NCBI GenBank assembly: GCA_039704465.1 | Contig: JASFAU010000003.1 | Span: forward strand, 1,550,001-1,614,000 | Reading direction: 5' to 3' | From: Plasmodiophora brassicae | Taxonomy: Eukaryota; Endomyxa; Phytomyxea; Plasmodiophorida; Plasmodiophoridae | DNA: 64,000 nucleotides | Part shown: positions 44,981-56,149 of the stretch, one piece after another | Layout of the letters: each line of letters opens with the position of its first letter | Numbering within the stretch: the stretch's first letter is position 1 | Position numbers and translations under genes: made by a program | The notes under the pieces: generated by a model | The model's database searches: none | The model's input: the letters and a program-made list of their open reading frames with translations, nothing else | Told to the model about the DNA's origin: nothing

Positions 44981-47247
44981 TTAATGTATGAGAGCGGCGG
45001 TCATCTCGTGCAGACGTTCCATGCGAGTCGGCGTGGAACCGGCAGTCGGCATCGACAGCTTCAACGCTCGTTGCTTGAGGCGCAGGCGCTCCGAGCCTTC
45101 GGCAGTTCGTGGCGTATGCGGCACCGCATCGAGCCGCAGCTGACTATCCTCCACAGCAACGCCTTGGGCCATTGCTAACAGTACTGCGCCCCCAGTTCGC
45201 CACTGCATCGGGTAGTGTCTCTGCTTGGATTTCAGGATCGCGCCGATACGTGCAACCGCGTCAAACTGCCGATGGAGGAGTAGATCGGGACCGATATCGG
45301 TCACGAACAGGGCATGGGCAGCCGCCCACAGGCCAGCACGAATGGCGAACGTCAGAGCCAATGACGGGCACCCGTCAGCAATTGCACGCGCGTATGCGCT
45401 GGCGTAGACGACATGAGCAGCATCGACGTGCCCGCGGGCCCAAGGCATGTGCTGCGACCAGTGCAGAAGCCAGTCGAGGATCTCCGACGCCCATGGCGAT
45501 AATGCTGGCCCGGGCTCAACCGGTTCTGCCGCGCCGTTTGAGCTGGGTAGCATACCGAACCGGACCGAGTTGAACGGGAGCGAGGTTGGCCGGACGGGCG
45601 GGTAATTGCGGGTGAGAATGTCGATCAGCGCATTCTGCACACGTTTCGCATTGTCGGGCTGGATGATGCACAACGTGACATAGAGCGCATCACGAATTCG
45701 ACCTTGCGCCTCGAGTTGACCTGCGTACGCCATCGCCAGTTGTTCTCGCTGGTGAGGTTGCAGTGGTAATGCGTCTTGCAGGGCGTCGAACATATGGAAC
45801 TACGACGAAACGCTAGTTACGATTAACATTAAGCGGCATTCTCATCGGGTGTACCTGAACGGCATGGTCGATAGCGACAGGCGCGTTGCGAAGGACGGCG
45901 TGAGGCGGCAGCAATCGATTCGACCGGACGCGAAGTAGAGCCAGTCGCACATCGTAGGGGCCATCGACACCATGGAGCATCTCTGCCAGTGGGCGGACGG
46001 ATCGATCCGAGAGCCACACCGCCGCAGAGAGCGCCGACAGCCACCCAGACGACGGCCCTGCGTCGCCAGCCAGCAACGCGTATACCCTTCGGTTGGATGG
46101 CGTCATTGATGCCCAAACTCCTGTCAGCGACCACTTTCGCAGCTGCTCCCGCATGACCTTGACATAACAGACTGTCAGCAGACGGAACACAAAGGCGGGC
46201 GCGCTCTTCATCGCAAACCTGTCGGGAATGGCCGCGAAGACCAGATGCCGATTCCGCGATAATTGTAGCCAGGCGAGGGCAACGGTTGTCGATGGCAATC
46301 TCCACCGCCCGAGAAATGCGATTATACCGGACAGCATCAGCGATCTGATCCAAGAAATGGTCGCCTGGTTTGCCCCTGCCCTCGTTGCTGAGCGCCGCCT
46401 GTAACCAGTTCGATAGCGCGTTCCGCAGGTCTACATCGGAAGACGAATAGACGGGATCGAACAGGATCGTCATCAGGTGCCACACGTCGCCGGGCGTTGA
46501 CTGGTATAAAGCAGGTCGACGCGGGACATATTCCTCCACAGCACGAGAATGTGCAGCAAGCAGCTTATCGTTAGCGTCGGCACATTGCAGACGAACAACG
46601 CGCACCCGGGTGCCATTACAGGCGGCAAACCGCAAGCCTGGGCCGAACCCAACCCGATAGCTGCCAGACGACACCAGCGAAAGCCGGGACGCATCATACT
46701 GTGGATCCAGCTGATGACGCATCGGAACGACGTCGACGCGTTTAGCAGGGGCGGCGGCAACCTAGAAACGCCGTCAGAACGTTAGAAATGTTAAGCGAGA
46801 TCATGCTTCGCACAAGAGCCATTTCCAGGTCAGCTGGGGTTTCGACGGCGGCCGCTTGAGGCGCGGATGGAAGCTCGTCGAGCCACCGGGGCTTCTTTAG
46901 AGGAGAGGCAGGTGGAGACGCTGCAAACGCTGACTGCATCGTATGCAACTTGACAGCGTCAAGGTTCAGGTGCGAGGCGATCTCCTCAGGCAACGTTTTG
47001 CGATGCTGATGCGACAGGTGCACAGGCGATGACGCCGGGATCGACGTCACATCAGAAAGCGACTGGCAAACGCGTCAGCACACAAACGCCACGACGTCAG
47101 GCTTGACCCCACCTCATTGACGATCTCGAAGTCGATCGAATCACTGGGCGCTCCGCCCTTTTCCCGGGGCGGAAGGGCCGGGTACAGATCGGGCTCCTCC
47201 GCTTCGACGAGATCGTCCAGCGAGAACTCGAACACGTCGCCCGACAT
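44981..47247 (-). CDS. NUP96: Nup96 (Nup145C), stand-alone scaffold nucleoporin, 676 aa
   Basis: Exons 47247-47113, 47062-46781, 46710-46219, 46157-45855, 45799-44981. Y-complex scaffold protein of the nuclear pore. N-terminal acidic and Ser/Pro region (FEFSLDDLVEAEEPDLYPAL). Then YRVGFGPGLRF and the alpha-solenoid Nup96 domain: RNALSNWLQAAL, DAVRYNRISRAVEIAIDN, WASMTPSNRRVYALLAGD, LAMAYAGQLEAQGRIRDALY and YARAIADGCPSLALTFAIRA. No FG-repeat Nup98 part or HFS autoproteolytic domain is present upstream, so the gene appears split from Nup98. The junction into exon 4 has a weak acceptor and is the least sure. Confidence 0.8.
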
Positions 47248-47810
47248 GATTGTCGAACCGCGCACGGAGTCCGCCAGACGACGACGGCGGCGGGGTCATC
47301 CCCTCAGCAGCGGTAACGTTTGCACCGACATATGGTTCAGACATGTACAGCCAAGGCTGGTAGTAGTAGCCGGGTTTGCTGACTTGGTTGCGCGTTTGGT
47401 AAGTCGTAGTAGTCGGGTATAGGCGCTCCCAACTACCAGCGTCTTGCTTGTATTTCCGCATAAACTGGTCGCATCCGTTGGTCAACAGGCCACGCAACCT
47501 GCTACGATTATCTCGCCAGTGACTGCATCAAGGCTGCACTAACAGCGCAACAGCCGGAAGCTACGCGAATGGAGCATCCTTGTTGCGACTAGCTGGAACA
47601 CTCGTACCTGATTGTTCAGCTCTCCACATGTACTGCGACGACGCAGCGAGGAACTCATTCTCTCAACAGAAGCCAACGCCCGTTTTCTAGAGAATACACG
47701 TAGCTATGTATTGTATATTCGATCGAACCGCGTGCAGCGTTCAGTTGGACTTGTAGCTGCATCTTTGATCCCTCCGACGCAGTCCGCAACTGCAGACCGG
47801 TCTCCCACTC
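47248..47810. other. Intergenic with an unassigned coding-like stretch on the minus strand
   Basis: Minus strand about 47497-47280 reads FMRKYKQDAGSWERLYPTTT and SKPGYYYQPWLYMSEPY, protein-like in composition but with no stop or splice that I could place. It may be a separate small gene or an upstream exon of Nup96. The rest is promoter region between Nup96 and TIM50. Confidence 0.4.
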
Positions 47811-48817
47811 ATGCGGTCAACGTTGCTGCGGCACGTCGGGCGACGCTTGTCGTCGACCGCGACTGACAACGGGAACCTGAGGAGGCGGCTATGGATCGGT
47901 GGTGCTGTGGCGGCGTCGGCTGCGACAACGGGGGCAGTGGTCTGGGCGCATCAGACAGGTCGTGTCGACTTCGGGACGATTACCGACGCGCTTGCATGGC
48001 CGTTCCGGGCCGTTCACTCGAAAATCACCGGGATGTTCAACGAAGTCGTTTCTGATTTCGCAGATCCGTCGAAGGAGGTCCTTCTTCCGCCAGCGCCTCC
48101 TGATGCGTTCGGGAACACGCCGCGAACCCTGGTGCTCGATGTCGAGGGCACACTGATTTTCAACGAATATGAACGTGGCGTTGGATGGCGACCTGTTAAA
48201 CGGCCGAACGCGGACGTCTTCCTGTTGCGTATGTTCCAGGCTGGCTACGAAATCGTTACATTCTCTTCCGGACATCAGGTACCGTCTGTTCGCGAGCTGT
48301 GTCCACAATATGTAACGTGGCTCGCTCGTAGGCTGTGTTGGACCCAATCCTAACGCGCCTGGACCGTCACCGTGTTATCACCCATCGTCTGTACCGAGAA
48401 TCGACGACGTACCGGAATGGCGTTCATATGAAAGACCTGTCGAAACTTAACCGGGACCTGTCCCGAGTCGTCATCGTCGACCACGACCCGTCGGCAGTGT
48501 CGCTCCACCCGGACAACGGTATCCAGGTTTCCAAGTTTGAGGGGGACCCGAACGACATTGCGCTTCTGCAACTGATTCCCGTCCTCGAAAGCCTGGTTGC
48601 CGATGACGTCACCGACGTTCGTGAGGTGCTTCGACAATACCATGGCGCTGACGGCGTTCAGCGATTCATCGAGCATCGAATGGCTCGAGTGAAAGCTCTG
48701 CGCGATCAGCACATCTCGGTCGGCAACCAGGCTTCTGACGAATCCCGCCCTAGCAAATCGTGGACATCCTGGCTCGGGCTCGGACAGAAGTCTCATAACC
48801 CATCTCGATCGGCATAA
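47811..48817 (+). CDS. TIM50: Mitochondrial import subunit TIM50, 317 aa
   Basis: Exons 47811-48278 and 48332-48817 (phase 0). TIM23-complex receptor in the inner membrane that receives presequences from TOM. Presequence MRSTLLRHVGRRLSSTATDN; transmembrane helix about residues 28-46 (IGGAVAASAATTGAVVWAH). The FCP1/HAD-like domain shows LVLDVEGTLIFNEYERGVGW (second catalytic Asp replaced by Glu, as usual in inactive Tim50), VKRPNADVFLLRMFQAGYEI, VHMKDLSKLNRDLSRVVIVD. The Ser-rich C-tail is short. Confidence 0.93.
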
Positions 48818-49874
48818 TCATTGAAGCTACGTTCATTTTAACGCCGCCTTATGCAATATACTTGTGTCCGCCAAGTGAGAGGTTACTGAATTAGGTCTAC
48901 GCCCGAGAAAGCCCCACGAGGCGAATGCAAATCGCTCCGGGATTCGACGGGGCCGATCTTCTTCGGTTCCCATGGAAACCGTAGCAGGTGGTAGCGGGAC
49001 TGGATTACGCCAGGTAACAGGCGATAAGTGAACGCTTGGCGCAAAGGCAGCGGCCGTCAACTATTCGCAATCTGTTTCGTAGGTGGGGGGCTTCGTAAAA
49101 TGGTTTGGCAAAGGGAGCCGTCCAACGAAAAGAACAGACGAAAGATCGCCAGGCTGTCGCTGGACCTAAGCAGGTCAAGCGGGAAACGCCAGCATTGAAT
49201 TGCGCTTTCATCGACTGGACTGACGACTGACTGATCTGCAATGAAAACAATCCGCATCAATGTCGCATCCACTGTGTAGTAACCAGCGCGACGATCGGCC
49301 GACCGGCCAGCCGAGACCAAGGGCACCTTGTCCACAGTACGGTACAGCGAGGCCCGCCTCCGCTAACCACACGTTCAAGAACGGAGTCGTTCACCCCTAA
49401 TATGAGTCCTTGAGCGTTCACGTTTGGTGCCGCTTGCTCATGTCATGCGCCGTCCTTTTCGTTCGGGTGCTATCACCGCTGATGCTCGTTAGTAACCTCA
49501 GAGTTCGCTGTCCCTTCATTTGGACTTAAAACCTCGACTAATGTCTGACTTTCAAGGCTGCCTTGGTCCATCCTCGGGGACACGCCACCGGCCGGTTTTC
49601 ATGATAACAACCGGCTCATGGGTCAAGAGCAGGACGTCAGGTGATTTCGCCACCTGCAATGGAAGGCAGGCAGGCAGGCCAAGGCCTTGACGTGGATTTA
49701 AATACGAGTAGTAAATACAGAACTGCGTGACTGTTCATGTTGGTTGCCACGCCGCCCACGCGGTGAGTTGCCGCGCGGCCACGTTGCCCGTCGTGATGAC
49801 GCTGCCTGGCCCGGCCTGGCAGGCGATGGCCGCGTTTTGGACAGTCGAGTTGAGTGCGATTCGGTGCGCGTGCC
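48818..49874. other. 1-kb region without a confident gene
   Basis: Contains a minus-strand open stretch at about 49260-49057 (MRIVFIADQSVVSPVDESAI onwards) without recognisable domain and overlapping unrelated frames. The right end carries the UAP1 promoter. Nothing else identified. Confidence 0.45.
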
Positions 49875-51715
49875 ATGGCGACCCGCCTGGAGACGTTGCA
49901 GAAGGAGTTCGCGTCGCAGGCCCATGTCTTCGTCGGCCTGCCCCACATGAACGACGCGCAAAAGGCCCAGCTGGCCAGCAACCTGCAGGTCTGCTGTATC
50001 GGCGTCGTACCGCCATGCGCTCGTCACCCACACGGATGACAGGACGTTGATCTCAAGCTGGTCGACAAATTGCATGCCGTTATCCAGGCCGATATCAAGG
50101 GTATGGTGCAAGTGGGATGTGCGCTGCTGTGCGTTCTCTCATCCAGGTTTAACGTTAGGCGATACGGCGTCGTCCATCCAGTCGGCCATTACGCCATTCA
50201 AGAACGTCGTTGACGTTGAGAAGACTGATGCGGCCACGCGAGCGAAGTGGTCCAAGAAGGGCTTGGCGATGATCTCGGAAGGCAAAGCTGCTGCTTTGCT
50301 CATGGCCGGTGGACAGGTTCGCTGCTTGCCATATTCGGATTTCCCGGGCTCATCGGTTTTTAGGGTACTCGTCTCGGATCCGACCTGCCGAAAGGACAAT
50401 ACGACATTGGTCTACCCTCGCATAAGTCACTGTTTCAGATTCAGGCGGAGAGGCTCTTGACGCTTCGTAACATTGCCAAGCAGGCAGTCAGCCATGGGAC
50501 CGAAGACGGCGTTTACGACATCGAGCGTTCTCCCCCTTATATCCCATGGTTCGTTCGTCGTCTTTGTTTCCCCAATTAGTATAGTAAAGTTGCTTCAACA
50601 GGTACATCATGACGTCACCGGCAACTCACAAACCGACTGTCGACTTCTTCGAGTCGAAAGATTACTTTGGTTATCCCGCAGCGAATGTGTATTTCTTCGA
50701 GCAGGCTACGCTTCCTTGTTTGACGGCTGATGGCAAACTGAGTACGCTCGTGCGGCATACTAGTCGCCGAATCTGTACTAACGGCAGTCGCAGTGATGGA
50801 ATCGTTTACAACCCCATGTCGCAGCCCGAATGGCAACGGCGGGATCTATTCCGCACTACAGGACACGGGCGCCCTGGAAGACATGAAGTGTCGCGGGGTA
50901 TCCCACGTCTTCATATACTCTGTGGACAACGTCCTTGTCCAAGTCTGCGATCCCGAATTTGTCGGCTATTGTGCAGAAAGCAATGTCGACTTTGGTAACA
51001 AGGTCCTCGAGAAGAGGGACCCCACCGAAAGTGTCGGAGTGCTGGCCATGAAAGGAGGCAAACCCGCTGTCGTCGAGTACAGCGAATTGCCGAAAACGCT
51101 TGCACAGGAAAAGAACCCCGACGGCAGTTTGACGTATCGTGCGGCCAACATTGCAATTCATTGCCTTACTGTCCCCTTCATCGAGAGTGCAATCCGAAAT
51201 GATATCCCGTACCACGTTGCACACAAGAAGATCCCCGTGGTCAACGACAAGGGCCAACTGTAATTGCACAAGTGTCTTCTTGTTGTTTAGTGTTTTCTAA
51301 CCAACCGTAGGGTGAAGCCTGACAAGAACAATGGATATAAGCTCGAGAAGTTTATATTCGACGCATTAGCTCTCGCGAAGACCCCGTGTGCATTCATGGT
51401 CAAGCGTGAAGGAAACTTTTCGGCGGGTATGCATACCGATCCTCTATCCTGCCGCTTGCGCTACTTATGGCTTATGCTTTTACAGTCAAGAATGGCCCTG
51501 GGCAAGGCCTGCCGGATTCTCCTGACACCGCTCGTGCCGACGTTTCGCAGTACCACATTTCCCTGATTAAGAAGGCTGGTGGCATCGTGCAGGTTCCAAA
51601 CGAGGGCGACAAGCACGCCTTATGTGAGATCAGCCCACTGATTTCCTACAACGGAGAGAACCTCGAGAAGCTGGTCAAGGGCAAGACCTTCACCCTGCCT
51701 CTTCAGCTGAAATGA
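49875..51715 (+). CDS. UAP1: UDP-N-acetylglucosamine pyrophosphorylase (UAP1/QRI1), 492 aa
   Basis: Eight exons: 49875-49988, 50043-50100, 50147-50316, 50364-50548, 50602-50741, 50794-51259, 51311-51426, 51486-51715. Converts GlcNAc-1-phosphate and UTP to UDP-GlcNAc, the donor for chitin, N-glycans, GPI anchors and the GT60 enzyme at 14.4 kb. Motifs: uridyl-binding [20 protein letters not shown] (split by intron 3), [54 protein letters not shown] and [18 protein letters not shown]. Length is typical. The intron before exon 6 has a perfect TACTAAC-type branch site. Confidence 0.95.
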
Positions 51716-51933
51716 ACTGTTCATACAGAATTGCCCGTCACCGATGTACTCCTTTTCAGTGTCCCCGTGACCTCTTTGATAATCCAAGCAGTACCGTGAG
51801 TTGATTACGCTCCCGATAAGCTATGTAGGTAGGCGCCCAACTGTAAGGTTCCAACCGGGCGCTTGCCGAACAACAGCATCTGAAGAACACTGTTTACTCA
51901 GTAGATGCTGACGCCGAACCAGAACCGTCGCTC

Positions 51934-52560
51934 CTAGCTGCTAGAGGACGACGTAGTCGACCCGTCGCCGGGTGTGGCTGACGACGAATCCGAACCTGTC
52001 GTAGGCGTTGCTGCTTGGGCCTCTGTTCCTTGACTAGACGTTGCGTTTGCTGCTGGAGCCGTTGCCGACTCTGGAGCGGACGCTCCGATCGTAATCGTTC
52101 CTTGGAGTCGATTCCCACCACAGAACTGTCCTCCAATGACTTGCCACACGGGCCACGAGACATCATCGCTTCCGCCATTCACATCGAGAACGACCGCGTT
52201 GACTGTTATGCCGTTACGAGACACTGTGGCCGTCTTGTAGCAGTTTGCTGGGTCGGATGTCCCGATAATCATGTAGTTGGCTGCCTTGGCGGCTGCTTCC
52301 ACTTTAGGAATGTCATCCATAGCACAGCCCAATCCGCTCTGCGCGAACGTCGGCAGTGAATACGTGGCATGGCATGCCATGCACCCGCCGCTGATCCCGG
52401 TGCATTCCGCAGGGCCCTGGTTCTCCGAGCTCAGAGGTTCGCCATTAGGCGGCGCGAGCGGAACAGTTGCTGTCGCGTCAGGATCGGCACTAACCACGGC
52501 AGTGAGCACAGCAATCATGATGGGAACGGCCATCGCAGAGGTCGTCCGCTGATCTACCAT
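51934..52560 (-). CDS. Secreted Cys-containing protein with Ser/Thr-rich tail, 208 aa
   Basis: One exon. Signal peptide in the first about 27 residues (AVPIMIAVLTAVVSA). The central region has about six Cys (CTGISGGCMACHATYSLP, GLGCAMDDIPK, DPANCYKTATVSRNGITVNA, GGQFCGG). It is vaguely like a double-psi barrel or expansin-type fold (VVLDVNGGSDDVSWPVWQVI), but I would not assign it. The last about 45 residues are Ser/Thr/Ala-rich and end in a Ser run without a hydrophobic tail, so probably secreted and heavily O-glycosylated. Confidence 0.65.
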   Translation of the reverse strand: MVDQRTTSAMAVPIMIAVLTAVVSADPDATATVPLAPPNGEPLSSENQGPAECTGISGGCMACHATYSLPTFAQSGLGCAMDDIPKVEAAAKAANYMIIGTSDPANCYKTATVSRNGITVNAVVLDVNGGSDDVSWPVWQVIGGQFCGGNRLQGTITIGASAPESATAPAANATSSQGTEAQAATPTTGSDSSSATPGDGSTTSSSSS

Positions 52561-53343
52561 AGCGTTGCACGGACGAGTCGCCAAGTTCGTATATGACTGA
52601 TCCGGTCCCAGTCAGACGGGTCCTGCCTCTTGCCGCCGTGACTCACAGTGGTGCACAAACCGTCCTCAGTCGACCATTCCACACGATTGTATGGCCGTGA
52701 ATCACGATGCCAGGCGTGACGTTCTTTGGAAAATTTTATGTAATGGGACGCTTTCCACCGAAGATGCAGAGGAGAACGTCGAGCGCATCCTGTGGCATCT
52801 GTATCGGACACCTGATCGATCCCCTCCTTTCCCATTCGAGGAGAGCAATGGAGAGACGACGGGTAATTGTGTCGGAGGCGATACTCGAGTATGGCCAGGG
52901 TGAGGACGTCGTGCACGAACAGGCCGTATACATTGGTGGGTATCGGTGGTAAGTGAACTGTCCAACGAGTCAGCACGAGAAATGGTCGCAAAGGATCAGG
53001 GCAGTTGCGCGATGCTACGCGGGTATGCTGATCCCAGGCAACGCTTGCCCTCAACATCGTGCGGCCACGTTCCCGAAGATTACGCAGGCAGTCCGCGCTG
53101 GGTAATCGCCCTGGCTTCTATATGATGTCATTCCCGCCTCTCCAATGCTGGACGTCACTTGCGTCAGCTTCGGCGCCGCTGAATATCACTGCATAGGGCT
53201 ACCTCGCTCTAGCACGGCAACGCTAGCGTCCAGCTGCCCCAGTGTCCAAGACGGTAAAACAGGCGGTTACTGCAGATGCTGCCGTTCGACCATGAAAGTG
53301 TGAATGGTATTTACGAAGTAGCTGACATTGGCGAGCTATCGAA
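52561..53343. other. Intergenic, possible small open frames
   Basis: A plus-strand ATG frame at 52691-52903 (RRDVLWKILCNGTLSTEDAE, then ENVERILWHLYRTPD) is protein-like but has no recognised family and no confirmed partner exon. Otherwise nothing seen. Confidence 0.4.
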
Positions 53344-55399
53344 TCAGTCTTCCGGGCCTTCGGCGTCTTCACCGTGGCGATCCTTGCCCTGAGGGCGTCC
53401 GGCTCGCATAACCTCATCAACCAGCAACAGCTTCGTGGCGATGATGGAACCGAGGTGCAGGAACTGCTTTTTGACCGACAAGTTGTCGAAGATCAGAGCC
53501 TCGAACGCGCAGAGAGGCTTGCCGGTTGTCAGGTCAAGACCAACGGCTTCCTTGGGACCACCGCCAGCAGCAGACTTTGCCTCGTCAATCAATTCCAGAA
53601 GAGCATCCTGGACGTCAAGACCGGAGTTGGCCGCCAGCGTCTTCGGGATGACCAGAAGGGCGTCAGCAAACGCCTGAACACCAAGCTGGACCCGACCCTT
53701 GACCGTCTCCTTGAAGCGAAGCAGATTCAGGTACGCCGCAACCTCGAATGCCCCAGCACCCGGAACGACCGATCCATCGACGAAGCAGTTGCGAACGGCT
53801 CGCAAGCCATCACGAACGGCCTCTTTGATCTGGGTGACCGTGTGGTTGTTCGGCCCACGGATCAGAATCGTGCAACTCTTGGCGATCTCGCTGGCGGTCT
53901 CGATGAACGTGTACTTGTCGTCACCCATGGAGTGTTCGTAGACGGACGCAGCAAAGCCGAGGCATTGCGGATCAAGGTCCTCAACAGAGTTAACGGCATA
54001 CCCACCGACGGCAAGCGCCAGGCGCTCCATGTTGCGTCGCTTGGCCCTACGAATGCCGACGATGCCCTAAATTATAACGTTAAGTCTGTCCGACTGCTGC
54101 CACGATAAACAGACACATACCGCTTTGTGGAGCATATCCAAGCTGATGGGGTCGATGCCTTTCTGGTTGATGACGATGAACCCGTAGTTCGATTTGTCTC
54201 CAGTGCACACCGCGTTCTTGAGAGCGATGATTTTCCGAACACGGTCATCAGTGAACGATCGTTCCGCAGCAACCATCTTCTGACGCTCTTCCGCCGAGGA
54301 GTAGAAAAACCCGCTGTTGACCTCCGTTTTCTCGTACTCCAACGAAACATTGAGCGTCAAGATAAACGCATTGTCGGTGTGCCTATGTAACAATGCAAAG
54401 TGGTCAGATTGACGCCACCAAGACAGAGTTGACATTTGACTCACCTCGCCGCACCCGGATGACGCGCACCGTGATCCAGGACCAGGCCCTTGACGAGTTT
54501 CGTGTCAAGATCCGACTTCGTCTTTATCTCCATAATCTCAACCATATGCAGATCAATATCGTTGCCATTACGGACAGCAAGCACCTTTGACATCATGAGC
54601 AGAAGCGATTACACCGACCGTCAGCGGTACATACAGCATCAACGACAACGTTTGTCAGGTGATCAGCAAGTGCACGGCGAACCTTCGTACGAAGGGAAGT
54701 CTGGGCAGCAGCGACTAGCACCTTGCGAAGTTCATCGGGATTCTTCTCATTCAGCGGGACGTGGAATTCGGAGAGGAATTTCACGGTCTCATCCTTGGCC
54801 ATCTCCATACCCTGGCAGGCACAACCATCACCCAAACGCCATACGCGATTCCGTGAAAACGAACCTCAACGATGATGCGCGGGTGGAGACCATCCAGAAC
54901 ATATCGCTCTGCTTGCTTCAGGAGTTCACCTGAGTCAGCATATATTTAATTGCTGCCAGTCTAGTCAAGGCAGATGTGTTAACCTGTGAAGAGGACGTTG
55001 GATGTCGTGCCGTCACCAGTGATGTCATCTTGAGCGGTGGCCGTTCGTGCGATCAGAGATGCAGTCGGATGTTGGATTTGCTGTGCAAGAAAATTACAAA
55101 GGTCAGACATGAACATGGGAGAAAATTATCAATCGCTAACCATCTGGTGCAGGAGCACATTGCCGTCTTTGGTGAGCTTGATGTCACCAGCGCCGGACAC
55201 GAGCATCTTAATGGTCCCGTTCGGACCCAGGTTCGACGCCAGGACGCCTTGCAGGCTCTTCGCCGCCCCGATATTCATCTGCACCACCGCTTAGCGGGCC
55301 GCACACGACAGCGCGCATCGACTCGGGGGTCACCTGCAGGGCGACGTTGCTTCCGCCGATGCGATCGGCATTCGGGTTCAACGCTGCCAGGCTACTCAT
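53344..55399 (-). CDS. CCT6: Chaperonin CCT/TRiC subunit zeta (CCT6), 555 aa
   Basis: Eight exons: 55399-55334, 55278-55141, 55080-54984, 54929-54865, 54811-54635, 54584-54445, 54382-54121, 54066-53344; sum 556 codons. Cytosolic folding machine for actin, tubulin and other proteins. Signatures: [41 protein letters not shown]-binding [90 protein letters not shown]. The order and spacing match CCT6 rather than other subunits ([15 protein letters not shown]). Confidence 0.97.
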
Positions 55400-55729
55400 T
55401 CCTGTCAAGTCGATTCGACAAATCCCACGGACTCCGCCAAGTCGACCGCCTTTCGCACGCGCCGTCTACCGGCCGGCCGCGTTCTAAATTTGCAGCACCA
55501 CGTCACGGGCGCGCTTGCTTCGTGCCTAACGGTTCCATTGCGAGCGTTCGAGAAAACGCTGTCTATTATTATTAACGCATTGCAACCTGCACTGTGGCAT
55601 TCGTGCATATAAACTTCGCGACTAATATGATATTTCATATCGCCGGCCCCCGCCAGTAGAGGACTTAACAAAGTTACCCGAGAAAGTCGATGAGCGTGGA
55701 TCGAAAAGCTCGATTGCGTGTGTAATAAA
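55400..55729. other. Intergenic between CCT6 and the zinc-finger gene
   Basis: 330 bp that must contain the CCT6 promoter and the 3' end of the 55730 gene. No further gene seen. Confidence 0.5.
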
Positions 55730-56149
55730 TTATAGCAACGTGCACTGGTCGCCGGTGGTGGTGTTGAGCAAGTTGCAGTTCTTGCAGCGCCATGACGTGG
55801 CACCTTCTGGCAGAGGGTAGGCCAGACCGCACTGACGGCAGTCGGCCGTGCCGCCTGGCGCGAAAGGCTGTGGAGGGTGTGTTGGAGAGGTAAAATCCTG
55901 TTGCATAAACGGCTGTTGCGGAGGCGGCTGGGAATGCGACCCGAACGACTGGCCTACGCCAAATGGGGCTTGATCTGTCTGCGGCGGCGGTGGCGCCGAG
56001 GGTGTGCTGACTGGCGCTGGCTGCGGCGGGACGTACGGCCCGCCCTGTCCCTGCACTGTATACCCAGGCTGTTGGGGCGTTGATTGGCCTTGCTGCCGGT
56101 TTGGACCACCTGTCATGTCCGGATACAGCGGTTCCTCCTTGCCCGACAT
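55730..56149 (-). CDS. Pro/Gln-rich protein with C-terminal LSD1-type zinc finger, 139 aa
   Basis: From ATG 56149, about 95 residues of Pro/Gln/Gly-rich low-complexity sequence (QQGQSTPQQPGYTVQGQGG, PPQPAPVSTPSAPPPPQTDQ) precede a zinc finger: CRQCGLAYPLPEGATSWRCK, NC. The C-x2-C...C-x2-C spacing with YP.P.GA..WRC matches the LSD1 zinc-finger family of plants and protists. Role unknown; in plants such fingers occur in stress and cell-death regulators. An upstream in-frame ATG at 56254 would add 35 residues of less convincing sequence. Confidence 0.68.
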   Translation of the reverse strand: MSGKEEPLYPDMTGGPNRQQGQSTPQQPGYTVQGQGGPYVPPQPAPVSTPSAPPPPQTDQAPFGVGQSFGSHSQPPPQQPFMQQDFTSPTHPPQPFAPGGTADCRQCGLAYPLPEGATSWRCKNCNLLNTTTGDQCTLL

